DNA from: Richelia sinica FACHB-800
Lineage (GTDB): Bacteria; Cyanobacteriota; Cyanobacteriia; Cyanobacteriales; Nostocaceae
DNA: 64,000 bases
Direction: 5' to 3'
Assembly: GCF_014698825.1 (NCBI RefSeq)
Contig: NZ_JACJTT010000001.1
Coordinates: 1-64,000 of the forward strand
A program made the position numbers and the translations under genes. Below the pieces are notes generated by a model that searched no databases, had not been told where the DNA came from, and saw nothing but the letters and a program-made list of their open reading frames with translations. Shown piece by piece: positions 18,339-27,093 of the stretch. Position 1 is the first letter of the stretch. Each line of letters begins with the position of its first letter.

Positions 18339-19418
18339 GTGAAAATTCCAAGTTCAATCTGGACATTACTCATAGGCATCGTCTTAACGTTAGTCAGCCT
18401 CTGGTACGGTCAAAATCATGGACTGTTACCAACTGCTGCCACAGATGAAGCCACCTTAGTAGATGGTCTGTTCAACACAATGATGACAGTCTCTACAGGT
18501 ATATTTTTGATAGTAGAAGGGTTTTTAATTTATTGTGTTTTTAAATACCGTCGTCGCCCAGGAGACAATCAAGACGGGCCACCCATAGAAGGTAATGTAC
18601 CTTTAGAAATACTTTGGACAGCCATACCCGCAATTATCGTCCTGGGAATTTCTGTATACAGCTTTGATGTCTACAACGAAATCGGTGGATTTGATCCCCA
18701 CGCCATGCATGAACCACCCATCATGCAAGAATCAATGGCCATGCCGGGAACTGCTATTGCTGCCACCTTAACGGATACTCCTCCCAGTACCCAACCAAAC
18801 CTCAATCAAGAAAAGTCCGATGCAGCGATGCAAGACCCAGCAACCGCAGCAGTTCGCAACGCTGACCAAATTCCCCAATTGCGAGATGCGCCTGGTGCAG
18901 GTAGTGTAGCGCCTACTTTAGGGGCAAGTTCTGACAAACAAGGAAAACCACCAGAATTACTTGTGAATGTCACCGGACTGCAATATGCTTGGCTATTTAC
19001 CTATCCAGAAACTGGTATAAGTACAGGTGAACTACACCTCCCCATCGGTCGGGAAGTGAAAATTAATATGACAGCCAATGATGTGATTCATGCCTTTTGG
19101 GTGCCAGAGTTTCGCCTCAAACAAGATGCGATCCCCGGTAGACAAACAGAATTGCGTTTCACACCGAAAACAGCTGGTGACTATGCCCTAATTTGTGCTG
19201 AACTGTGTGGCCCTTACCATGGTGCAATGAGAACTCAGGTAGTGGTAGAGTCTCCAGAAGCTTTTAACAAATGGATGCAAGAGCAAGTTGTCGCTAGTCA
19301 AGAGACAATGAATCAAGCGGTGGCAGTTAACCCAGCAGATATGTCACCAGAAGAATTCCTCGCGCCCTATACCAAGGAGATGGGCATTCACCCAGAAATG
19401 TTGCAGCACATTCATTAA
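18339..19418 (+). CDS. ctaC: Cytochrome c oxidase subunit II
   Basis: Carries the CuA centre that accepts electrons from cytochrome c6 or plastocyanin. The protein is 359 residues and starts with GTG. An N-terminal signal-like helix (about 7-23) and two membrane helices (about 44-68 and 88-108) precede the cupredoxin domain (about 205-315). CuA ligands are His251, Cys286, Cys290, His294 and Met297 (CAELCGPYHGAM). An Ala/Pro/Gln-rich insert of about 80 residues (120-200) separates the second helix from the cupredoxin domain and makes the protein longer than typical bacterial CtaC. First gene of the ctaC-ctaD-ctaE operon. Confidence 0.97.
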   Translation: MKIPSSIWTLLIGIVLTLVSLWYGQNHGLLPTAATDEATLVDGLFNTMMTVSTGIFLIVEGFLIYCVFKYRRRPGDNQDGPPIEGNVPLEILWTAIPAIIVLGISVYSFDVYNEIGGFDPHAMHEPPIMQESMAMPGTAIAATLTDTPPSTQPNLNQEKSDAAMQDPATAAVRNADQIPQLRDAPGAGSVAPTLGASSDKQGKPPELLVNVTGLQYAWLFTYPETGISTGELHLPIGREVKINMTANDVIHAFWVPEFRLKQDAIPGRQTELRFTPKTAGDYALICAELCGPYHGAMRTQVVVESPEAFNKWMQEQVVASQETMNQAVAVNPADMSPEEFLAPYTKEMGIHPEMLQHIH

Positions 19419-19542
19419 TGATGGGAAATGACTGCACCTTTGATGCAGCTTGAAGACTTGAACAACCTCAACGCCAAAATTTTCTGGCACAGTCAATGGT
19501 GAAGACAAACACCTGATGACAAATGACAAATAAAAAACTTTT

Positions 19543-21237
19543 ATGACTCAAGCACAATTACAAGAAACTGCCAACATTCCCAGTTCTGGGTCAGAATCAG
19601 GGGTGCGAAAGTGGTGGGAATTCTTTACTTTCAACACCGACCATAAGGTAATTGGCATTCAATACCTGGTAACATCCTTTATCTTTTACTGTATTGGTGG
19701 TGTGTTAGCTGATTTGGTACGGACAGAATTACGCACACCAGACGTAGATTTTGTCACACCTGAAGTGTATAACAGCTTGTTCACACTCCACGCCACAATC
19801 ATGATTTTCCTGTGGATTGTGCCAGCCGGGGCAGGATTTGCTAACTATTTGATCCCCTTGATGATTGGGGCCAAGGATATGGCATTTCCACGGTTGAATG
19901 CTGTGGCATTTTGGATGATACCTCCAGCAGGTGTGTTGCTCATCGCCAGTTTAGCTGTAGGTGATGCCCCAGATGCAGGTTGGACTTCCTACCCTCCCTT
20001 GAGTTTGGTTACAGGTCAAGTGGGTGAGGGCATTTGGATTATGAGTGTCCTCTTGTTGGGGACTTCATCCATTTTGGGGGCGATTAACTTTATTGTTACC
20101 CTCCTGAAAATGCGAATTCCAGGGATGGGCTTTCATCAAATGCCTTTATTTTGTTGGGCAATGTTGGCCACTTCTGCCCTGGTTTTACTTTCTACACCTG
20201 TGTTAGCCGCAGGTTTGATTTTGTTGGCCTTTGATTTAATTGCGGGGACAACATTTTTTAATCCCAGTGGTGGTGGTGACCCGGTGGTTTATCAGCATAT
20301 GTTCTGGTTCTATTCCCACCCGGCAGTGTACATCATGATTTTGCCGTTTTTCGGGGCAATTTCTGAGGTGATCCCAGTCCACTCCCGTAAGCCTATTTTC
20401 GGTTATAAGGCGATCGCTTATTCTTCTCTAGCCATCAGTTTTTTGGGACTCATCGTCTGGGCCCACCACATGTTCACCAGTGGTATTCCTGGCTGGTTGC
20501 GGATGTTTTTCATGATCACTACCATGATCATCGCTGTACCCACAGGGATCAAAATTTTTAGCTGGTTAGCAACCTTGTGGGGAGGCAAAATTCAATTCAA
20601 CAGCGCCATGCTATTTGCACTGGGTTTTGTTGGTACTTTCGTGATTGGTGGGATTAGTGGCGTGATGTTAGCCTCTGTCCCCTTTGATATCCATGTTCAC
20701 GATACCTACTTCGTCGTTGCTCATCTCCACTACGTTCTTTTTGGTGGTAGCGTTTTAGGCATTTTTGCCGCTATCTATCATTGGTTCCCGAAAATGACCG
20801 GTAGGATGCTCAATGAGTTTTGGGGTAAGGTTCACTTTGTTCTCACTATTGTGGGTCTGAATATGTGCTTCTTACCCATGCACAAATTGGGAATGATGGG
20901 GATGAATCGCCGTGTTGCTCAATATGACCCCAAATTTACCTTTTTGAATGAAATTTGCACCTACGGCGCTTATATTCTCGCAGTTTCTACCTTGCCATTT
21001 ATCATTAACGCCATTTGGAGTTGGTTATATGGTCAAAAAGCTAGTAATAACCCTTGGCAAGCATTGACCTTAGAGTGGATGACAACCTCACCACCAGCCA
21101 TTGAGAATTTTGATACAGACCCTGTGTTGACTACAGGCCCCTATGATTATGGCTCACATAGTCAAAATGTTGATATCAATGCTGTATTAAGTGTGAAGCC
21201 TGACGAACCCTATCCCACAATTGAGTCTGGTGTTTAA
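19543..21237 (+). CDS. ctaD: Cytochrome c oxidase subunit I
   Basis: Catalytic haem-copper subunit (haem a, haem a3-CuB) that reduces O2 and pumps protons in thylakoid or cytoplasmic membranes. It has 564 residues and twelve expected helices. The low-spin haem ligand is His83 in LHATIMIFLW. The CuB region is YSHPAVY (257-263), where His259 and Tyr263 form the cross-linked pair. This YSHPxVY form, lacking the Glu of HPEVY, marks the A2 subtype. WAHHMFTSG and VHDTYFVVAHLHYVLFGG carry the remaining CuB and haem ligands. It lies between ctaC (124 bp) and ctaE (84 bp). Confidence 0.98.
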   Translation: MTQAQLQETANIPSSGSESGVRKWWEFFTFNTDHKVIGIQYLVTSFIFYCIGGVLADLVRTELRTPDVDFVTPEVYNSLFTLHATIMIFLWIVPAGAGFANYLIPLMIGAKDMAFPRLNAVAFWMIPPAGVLLIASLAVGDAPDAGWTSYPPLSLVTGQVGEGIWIMSVLLLGTSSILGAINFIVTLLKMRIPGMGFHQMPLFCWAMLATSALVLLSTPVLAAGLILLAFDLIAGTTFFNPSGGGDPVVYQHMFWFYSHPAVYIMILPFFGAISEVIPVHSRKPIFGYKAIAYSSLAISFLGLIVWAHHMFTSGIPGWLRMFFMITTMIIAVPTGIKIFSWLATLWGGKIQFNSAMLFALGFVGTFVIGGISGVMLASVPFDIHVHDTYFVVAHLHYVLFGGSVLGIFAAIYHWFPKMTGRMLNEFWGKVHFVLTIVGLNMCFLPMHKLGMMGMNRRVAQYDPKFTFLNEICTYGAYILAVSTLPFIINAIWSWLYGQKASNNPWQALTLEWMTTSPPAIENFDTDPVLTTGPYDYGSHSQNVDINAVLSVKPDEPYPTIESGV

Positions 21238-21321
21238 ATGCGTCCATAGGTAACAGGTGGGCTATTTGATGAAAGTTTTTCCCTGTTCCCTATTTCCTGT
21301 TCTCTTACCATTCATAAATTC

Positions 21322-21942
21322 ATGCAAAGTCAGACAATTGACCCCGCAAAAACTGCGCTCAATCATCACCATACAGCCACTGTTGCTCACCATGCAGATC
21401 ATCCAGACCATCGCTTATTTGGGCTAATTTTCTTTCTGGTGGCAGAAGGGATGATTTTTATGGGTTTGTTTGGTGCTTACCTAACATTTCGTTCCACTAT
21501 TCCTGTGTGGCCACCAGCCGGCACACCAGATTTAGAACTGTTGTTACCAGGAGTGAATACAGCCAATTTGATTGCTAGTAGCTTTGTTATGCACAATGCT
21601 GACTCCGCAATTAAAAAGAATGATGTGAAAGGGATGCGGGTTTGGTTAACCCTGACCGCGATAATGGGTACAGTGTTCTTGGTGGGTCAGGTTTATGAAT
21701 ATACCCATTTGGAATTTGGTTTAACAACAAATTTGTTTGCCAGTGCCTTTTATGTGTTGACTGGTTTTCACGGTTTGCACGTGACCATAGGGGTTTTAGC
21801 AATTTTAGCAGTGTTGTGGCGATCGCTTAAACCTGGCCACTACACCAGTGAAAAACGTTTCGGCATTGAAGCCGCAGAAATTTATTGGCACTTTGTTGAT
21901 GTAATTTGGATCATTTTGTTCGGATTACTCTATTTACTCTAA
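21322..21942 (+). CDS. ctaE: Cytochrome c oxidase subunit III
   Basis: Structural membrane subunit of the oxidase, 206 residues, five predicted helices. This is the short bacterial form, lacking the first two helices of mitochondrial COX3. Family segments LFGLIFFLVAEGMIFMGLFGAYLTFR and the C-terminal FHGLHVTIGVLAIL and EAAEIYWHFVDVIWIILF are intact. It is the last gene of the operon and is followed by a strong terminator at 21984-22004. A damaged copy of its final 26 codons lies 368 bp downstream. Confidence 0.96.
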   Translation: MQSQTIDPAKTALNHHHTATVAHHADHPDHRLFGLIFFLVAEGMIFMGLFGAYLTFRSTIPVWPPAGTPDLELLLPGVNTANLIASSFVMHNADSAIKKNDVKGMRVWLTLTAIMGTVFLVGQVYEYTHLEFGLTTNLFASAFYVLTGFHGLHVTIGVLAILAVLWRSLKPGHYTSEKRFGIEAAEIYWHFVDVIWIILFGLLYLL

Positions 21943-21983
21943 GAATGAATTAATAGTTGTTCATTCCACTAAATAAATGACAG

Positions 21984-22004
21984 ACCCCCTCCAGGGGTTT
22001 TTTA
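21984..22004 (+). terminator. Rho-independent terminator of ctaCDE
   Basis: ACCCCC, a short centre, then GGGGT followed by TTTTTT, 42 bp after the ctaE stop. Confidence 0.85.
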
Positions 22005-22232
22005 TTATCAGTACATTTGCTACTTCATGACTAGCAAGTATGAATATCAAGCAGAAAAATTAAGATTATTAAATAAAAGCCTCAGCAAATAGATAAATTT
22101 GATTTAATTACGCATTTTTACTGAAAATTATAATTTTCCCGGTTTTTATCAAGGAGACAAATTTTTCAAGCCACCATAAATAAACCTACAAATGTATTTG
22201 TTGAAAATTTAATCTGCAACTAGTCCATGTTA

Positions 22233-22310
22233 ATTGAAACTACTGAAATTTCTCAGCACTTCGTGAATGTGATTGGGATCATTTTATGCGGATAACTATG
22301 TTGACTCTGA
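22233..22310 (+). pseudogene. Decayed duplicate of the ctaE 3' end
   Basis: This stretch aligns without gaps to the last 26 codons of ctaE (offset 368 bp). The similarity continues through the 3' UTR into a second terminator. About 104 of 126 bases match by eye. The matching frame has three stops in its last eight codons (GGATAA, TGTTGA, CTCTGA), so it is not coding. It is either the end of a lost second subunit III gene or a local duplication. Confidence 0.8.
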
Positions 22311-22348
22311 GTATGAATTAGTAGTTGTTCACTCCACTAAATAAATGA

Positions 22349-22376
22349 CAGACCCCCCCCGCTAGGGGGTTTTTAT
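22349..22376 (+). terminator. Duplicate terminator
   Basis: ACCCCCCCCC, GCTA, then GGGGGT and a T-rich run. It is the counterpart of the ctaE terminator at the same 368-bp offset and can still form a hairpin. Confidence 0.7.
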
Positions 22377-22460
22377 TTTAGCTTCTATTCAAATGTACTA
22401 TATATTAGTATCGCTAAAACATTTTTAATCCAATATTATCCTAGACTATAGCCGTAGAAA

Positions 22461-22537
22461 AAGCAGTTAGGACATTAACTACAGCTAAAACTGAGATATC
22501 CAAAAGCTTCTAGCACTGTCACCTGTCACCTGCTATA
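22461..22537. repeat. Dispersed intergenic repeat, copy 2
   Basis: AGCAGTTAGGACATTAACTA, then CAGCTAAAACTGAGATA, CTTCTAGCACTGTCACC and TGTCACCTGCTATA. Over the first 50 bases it is almost identical to 16870-16942; it differs by an extra TGTCACC unit near the end. Confidence 0.85.
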
Positions 22538-22972
22538 AATCTCTCAAAGGTTTACCCAATCGGCTTTTTGGCATTTCATTCAACTCTACCAAACAGTATG
22601 TCAGTAAAATATAACTTTGTGTACTAATAAAAATAGAACATGTCAGAATATCATGACATTTTGATCCCGCAAGAGCCGGTAAATACGTCAAATCGTTGAT
22701 AAAGCATCTTTGCACCCCTTGATCCCGATAAAGACTTAGTGGTTAATATTTACTTAACAAAATAAAAAAATGCTCCTGTAAACCTCGGTCATTGCTCAAC
22801 CAAGCATGAACAGGAATGTCAAGGGAGTAATAAAAACGAACTAAACAACCTTAAAAACTGGGCAATACCAGGAGTCAGGAATAACAAATTCATCTGTGGT
22901 GTCTTAAATGCAATAAAACATTTTATAACCCAGAGAAGATATTGACCGTTAAAACGACTGGAGGCCAAATTA

Positions 22973-24214
22973 ATGGCAAAAGAACGCCCGCCGCTAGAGG
23001 AGATGACACTACGACAACTACGTAAAGTTGCCAGTGAATATGGGATATCTCGCTATAGCCGAATGCGTAAATCACAATTGCTGGCATCAATTCAAGAAGT
23101 CCAGCGAACTAAATTTTCTCTCAGTACATCTCGTTCACTGGAGGCACAGGAAAGCGTGGAAGCAGCAAAGTTTGAGCTAGGTCAAGAAGACCGTACTGGT
23201 GGTTCTCTTGCGGATGTTGATGAAGGACTGGCAGATTTACCAGGTGGTTACGGTGAAAGCCGGGTTGTACTGCTACCGCGTGACCCTCAGTGGGCTTATG
23301 CTTATTGGGACATTCCTAACGACCATAAAGAACAACTCCGTCGTGAAGGTGGACAACAATTAGCACTACGGATTTATGATGTCACTGACATTGACTTAGA
23401 CTATCAAAGTCCCCATAGCATCCAAGAGTATCCTGCGGATGAACTAGCCAGAGAATGGTACTTGCCAATTCCCGTGAGCGATCGCGATTATGTTATAGAT
23501 ATCGGATATCGTACAGTTGATGGGCGTTGGTTAGTATTAGCTCGTTCTGCCAGAGTACACATTCCACCAGTGTATCCTTCCGATTGGATTGAAGATGTCT
23601 TCATCACAGTAGACTTTGAAGAAGACCTACGTGGCAAAACCTTATACGAACTCGTACCTCCTGCCAAGAAAATCGCCACAGGTGCTACTGCTAGCAACCC
23701 CATCTATGACCAAATCTTTGGTTTAGCTGAATCTGCGGAAGCTCAACGAGTTGCTGGTTCTATCTTTGGTTCCATGCAGCATGTACCTGGTTCCGTCCGT
23801 CCAGAACAAGCAATCAGTTCCTACATTTTCCCCTCTGGAGTCGGAATGTGGGCAGTTCCTACCGCATCTGGAATCAACATGTCCGGTGTAGGTATGTCTG
23901 GAGTTGGTTTCTCAGCTTCTGCTGTACCAGTACGTCCCCGCAAATTCTGGTTAGTTGCTGATGCAGAATTAATTGTTTACGGTGCAACCGAACCAGACGC
24001 AACTGTTACCATTGGTGGTCGTCCCATCAAACTGAATTCAGATGGTACATTCCGCTTCCAAATGTCCTTCCAAGATGGTTTAATCGACTATCCCATTTTG
24101 GCAGTTGCAGCTGATGGTGAACAAACCCGTTCTATCCATATGAAATTTGAACGTGAAACACCATCTCGCAATACCAACACCAAAGAAGAAGCCGTTTTAG
24201 AATGGTTTGCTTAA
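22973..24214 (+). CDS. DUF4912 protein with Rho-N/SAP-like N-terminus
   Basis: A 413-residue protein. Residues about 8-42 (EMTLRQLRKVASEYGISRYS, then RMRKSQLLASI) form a Rho N-terminal or SAP-like helix-extended-loop-helix domain, normally a nucleic-acid binder. The next part (about 90-215) is the DUF4912 region (VVLLPRDPQWAYAYWDIPND ... IDIGYRTVDGRWLVLARS). A Gly/Met-rich stretch at about 290-325 precedes a C-terminal beta-rich module (FWLVADAELIVYGATEPDA). No signal peptide. GGAGG lies 10 bases before the ATG, a good ribosome site. Cyanobacterial family; function unknown, with RNA or DNA binding inferred. Confidence 0.85.
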   Translation: MAKERPPLEEMTLRQLRKVASEYGISRYSRMRKSQLLASIQEVQRTKFSLSTSRSLEAQESVEAAKFELGQEDRTGGSLADVDEGLADLPGGYGESRVVLLPRDPQWAYAYWDIPNDHKEQLRREGGQQLALRIYDVTDIDLDYQSPHSIQEYPADELAREWYLPIPVSDRDYVIDIGYRTVDGRWLVLARSARVHIPPVYPSDWIEDVFITVDFEEDLRGKTLYELVPPAKKIATGATASNPIYDQIFGLAESAEAQRVAGSIFGSMQHVPGSVRPEQAISSYIFPSGVGMWAVPTASGINMSGVGMSGVGFSASAVPVRPRKFWLVADAELIVYGATEPDATVTIGGRPIKLNSDGTFRFQMSFQDGLIDYPILAVAADGEQTRSIHMKFERETPSRNTNTKEEAVLEWFA

Positions 24215-24260
24215 AAATTTAACTTTCACATTACGCCATAACTGCAATTTACATTTTTCC

Positions 24261-24290
24261 CCGCTATAGTTATCTGTAGCGGTTTTTTTT
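24261..24290 (+). terminator. Rho-independent terminator of the DUF4912 gene
   Basis: CCGCTA, a ten-base loop, TAGCGG, then eight T. It ends only nine bases before the next ATG at 24300. Confidence 0.85.
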
Positions 24291-24299
24291 ATTGATTCT

Positions 24300-25226
24300 A
24301 TGTCTGACCACAAATTATTTTTATTATCTATTTTGCTCATCTCTACAGGCTTAATCTCTGGGTGTAAAGATATGGTTGCTAAATCAGCACCCAAACCTGT
24401 TACCAATTGTCCTGGTCAAGACCCCAATTTTAGTATTGAATTTTTTAAAACTAATAATCGTGGTGAAAGATTTGCTAAAGGCATTAATCATGTGATTATT
24501 TTTAACCCTAAGTCACCACAATTAGACTTTAAAGTTAATGTGGGTTTAGGTCATAAAATATATACTAAAGATACTAAAAGTAAATTTCGTCGTGATTATA
24601 TACCTAAACAATTTCGAGACCTGATTACTGATCAAAATTCAACATTATCAGGTAAAAAACCCATTGCTGCCATTAACGCTGACTATATAGGTACTGATAA
24701 TAAACCCCAAGGGTTAAATATCTCGCGAGGTATTGAGTATTCTGGTGCATTTAAAAATAAACGCTCCTCCTTTGGTATTTCTGGAGGAAGTCCAAGACAA
24801 AGAATAGCAACCATTGATAAAGGAAGAAGAGGTAACGATAACCTCAATTACAATTTAGTCGGTGGCAATGGGAGATTTTATACTGATGGACAATTTAAAG
24901 ATATCTGTAAAGCTTTGGGAGAATTTGCCTGCAAAGGAGCAACTAATCGCTCAATGGCAGCAATTACCAGTCGAGGATTTGTGATTCTTTTAGTTAATGA
25001 TATGAAAGCTAATTCTAGCTTAGAAATATCTAGTAACAACAAAGAATTACTACCCAGTCAATTTGATGATGTTTTAGAAGGAATAGCCAGAAAAAATTGT
25101 TTAGGTCGTATTGAAGAGGGACTTTTATTTGATGGCGGTATGTCTCCTGGATTGTATTACAATAATAAAGTTTACGTCGATAATTTTGGGCCAATTGGCT
25201 CTGTGTTTTTAATTTATAAAAAATAA
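24300..25226 (+). CDS. Lipoprotein with phosphodiester glycosidase (NAGPA/DUF2233) domain
   Basis: A 308-residue protein. Residues 1-22 form a lipoprotein signal (lipobox LISGC, modified Cys22), so it should be anchored in the outer or cytoplasmic membrane. The rest matches the NAGPA-like phosphodiester glycosidase family (DUF2233): AAINADYI near 118, NLNYNLVGGNGRFYTDGQ near 180-197, RSMAAITSRGFVILLVNDM near 218-236, and the C-terminal LLFDGGMSPGLYYN. In characterised relatives this fold cleaves sugar phosphodiesters such as uncapped GlcNAc-1-phosphodiesters; the substrate here is unknown. The start codon follows a terminator by nine bases, which leaves no room for its own promoter downstream of that hairpin. 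Confidence 0.85.
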   Translation: MSDHKLFLLSILLISTGLISGCKDMVAKSAPKPVTNCPGQDPNFSIEFFKTNNRGERFAKGINHVIIFNPKSPQLDFKVNVGLGHKIYTKDTKSKFRRDYIPKQFRDLITDQNSTLSGKKPIAAINADYIGTDNKPQGLNISRGIEYSGAFKNKRSSFGISGGSPRQRIATIDKGRRGNDNLNYNLVGGNGRFYTDGQFKDICKALGEFACKGATNRSMAAITSRGFVILLVNDMKANSSLEISSNNKELLPSQFDDVLEGIARKNCLGRIEEGLLFDGGMSPGLYYNNKVYVDNFGPIGSVFLIYKK

Positions 25227-25326
25227 TTAATTATCCTGTACTTTATTCATTTTTTCGTTTACCAATAAACATCAGATTTATTGCAAAATCCCTAATTTCT
25301 GGTCTTGCTTGGTTGCTTGATTGCAT

Positions 25327-25743
25327 TTATTTTCTCTCAGCACAACCTTCCAACACTCGGTTACCCAAAATCAAAGTAGTAGCGTAAGGATATTTTTGAT
25401 CAGACATTCCATCACTACACTCTTTCACTTTTGTAATAATTAAAGTATTATTTCTACCTCTCAACTTATACACTCGAACCAAATCAGCAGAACGACCCTC
25501 AGCCTTCAATGGTGTTACATAGGGGAAATTTAGCTTTTTCCCATTAATATCAGTATAAAAAATACCTCGTCTACTTACGTTGATATTCCAAAAAGGTTCT
25601 GTTCCTCGTGCAATAAAAACTTCATTTTGTGAATTTTGCGACACAATCATATCTTGAGTATTAAGTGTTTTTTCCACAGCATCAGCCTGCAAACCAATTA
25701 CCGTACTAGCCAAGCAAACAGATAAAACAATTATATTTTTCAT
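25327..25743 (-). CDS. Exported small protein, COG3650-like
   Basis: I prefer the internal ATG at 25743 (138 residues), because it places a clean signal peptide first (MKNIIVLSVCLASTVIGLQA, cleavage near ADA) and has a GAAGATAA element upstream. An upstream ATG at 25785 would add 14 charged residues. The mature part has the GTEPFWNINVSRRGI segment, a central beta region (FPYVTPLKAEGR) and a C-terminal KECSDGMSDQKYPYATTLIL with Cys residues that may pair with GCAERK. This resembles the COG3650 lipoprotein-like periplasmic group. Function unknown. It is eight bases from the stop-side neighbour on the same strand, the ABC permease start region lying upstream. Confidence 0.7.
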   Translation of the reverse strand: MKNIIVLSVCLASTVIGLQADAVEKTLNTQDMIVSQNSQNEVFIARGTEPFWNINVSRRGIFYTDINGKKLNFPYVTPLKAEGRSADLVRVYKLRGRNNTLIITKVKECSDGMSDQKYPYATTLILGNRVLEGCAERK

Positions 25744-25793
25744 AATTTTATCTTCAGGTAAATAATCTTCGATGACTCTATACATTTAGCATT

Positions 25794-26723
25794 TTAAATG
25801 CCTACATTCTTACCCTGTTGTTGATCAACTAAAAAACGTAAAACTGATAAACCCACAATTATCAAAAATAAAACTAAGCCAATAGAGCAAGCATAACTAG
25901 TTTCCAAGTTAGCAAATGCTTGTTCATACAAATAATAAACGATGGTCTTAGAACTGTTAAGGGGGCCTCCTTGAGTCATAATATAAACCTCTTCAAATAC
26001 CTTAGTCGCTGAAATAGAAGAAATAACAGCCACCAAGGCCAAGTAAGGTTGCATTAAAGGTAAGGTAATATCTAAATGTTTATAAATGCCATCAGAACCA
26101 TCAATTGCAGCAGCTTCGTAAATATCATTAGGAATAGATTGCAATCCTGCTAAATAAATGACCATGTAGTAACCTAACCCTTTCCAAATAGTCACGGCCA
26201 TGACACTAGCTAGAGAAATGGGTACTATACCTAATAATTTACTTGAGCTAGTCAACCATGGTATACCTTCAGGAGAAATACCGATAGTTTTTAGCACTTG
26301 ATTTAATAAACCATTCTCTGCATACAACCATTTCCAAGCTATTCCTGCCACAACCATAGAAATTACTACTGGTGCATAGTATGCAGTTCTAAACCAAGTC
26401 ATCCCTCGTAATTTTTGATTGACTAATATTGCTAACCCTAAAGGTGCAATTACCAAAATGGGGACAACGCAAACTAAATAAAGGAATGTGTTAGTTAAGG
26501 TTTTCCAAAACACTTCATCCTTTGCCAAACGCCAAAAGTTTTTAAAACCTACCCATTGAGCAGATTCACCAATAATTTGATAACTGGTAAAACTTAAATA
26601 GAATGCCTGTATAGCAGGCCAAAATACAGTTAAAGTTAAAATTAATAAAGCAGGAGCGATAAATATATAAGGGATGAGTTGTTGTTGCAGTATAATCCAA
26701 TCTTGAGATTTTAATTTATACAT
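25794..26723 (-). CDS. Carbohydrate ABC transporter permease, MalF/UgpA type
   Basis: Inner-membrane permease of 309 residues with six predicted helices. The EAA loop is near residues 205-230 (NDIYEAAAIDGSDGIYKHLD, then ITLPLMQP), typical of the CUT1 sugar family. No partner permease (MalG type), binding protein or ATPase is adjacent; they must be encoded elsewhere. The 371-bp upstream region is AT-rich and gene-free. The small exported-protein gene follows closely on the same strand and may be co-transcribed. Substrate unknown (sugar or glycerol phosphate likely). Confidence 0.92.
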   Translation of the reverse strand: MYKLKSQDWIILQQQLIPYIFIAPALLILTLTVFWPAIQAFYLSFTSYQIIGESAQWVGFKNFWRLAKDEVFWKTLTNTFLYLVCVVPILVIAPLGLAILVNQKLRGMTWFRTAYYAPVVISMVVAGIAWKWLYAENGLLNQVLKTIGISPEGIPWLTSSSKLLGIVPISLASVMAVTIWKGLGYYMVIYLAGLQSIPNDIYEAAAIDGSDGIYKHLDITLPLMQPYLALVAVISSISATKVFEEVYIMTQGGPLNSSKTIVYYLYEQAFANLETSYACSIGLVLFLIIVGLSVLRFLVDQQQGKNVGI

Positions 26724-27093
26724 AAAATATAATTTTTTTAGCTGAGTTTAAGCACAACGGGTGAGAATTATTATTTACTTTGAGACCTTAGATATAGGCA
26801 ATGTGAAGAATACAATTATTTTTTCACAAACACATCTACAACAATAACTATAAACGCAAAAATCAAATTTTCCCCAAATTTATTGATTGTTACACTCATT
26901 TGTCAAGTTATAGTTTATCATTCTTATCATCTAAAGATAGTCGTAGCCAGCATTAAACTAACACCTCACCTACTGAGATGCTTCAGTCAAGCACCAGAAA
27001 AGAGGGTGAGTTAAGCTTTGTATGATACACCCTCCAATTGAAGATTTACTTTATCAAGTATCTCTTAGCTCAAGTTTATTTCTATGCCTTTGA
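26724..27093. other. 370-bp intergenic region
   Basis: Lies between the TonB-receptor stop and the permease start (both minus). It has a seven-base inverted repeat (GAGGGTG at 27002 with CACCCTC near 27028) that could be a weak terminator for the receptor gene. The rest is AT-rich and should hold the permease promoter. Confidence 0.4.

Larger units (their letters stand above)
22005..22972. other. Gene-free 1-kb region holding repeat debris
   Basis: Between the ctaE terminator and the DUF4912 gene I see only decayed material: the duplicated ctaE tail with its terminator (22233-22374) and a dispersed repeat (22461-22537). The stretch 22540-22972 is AT-rich and has no gene I can support; it should contain the DUF4912 promoter. 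Confidence 0.6.

Noticed and set aside
22533-22715. 60-codon minus-strand frame in the ctaE-DUF4912 spacer
   Set aside because: Begins in a dispersed repeat, no domain, no ribosome site; nothing suggests that it is translated.
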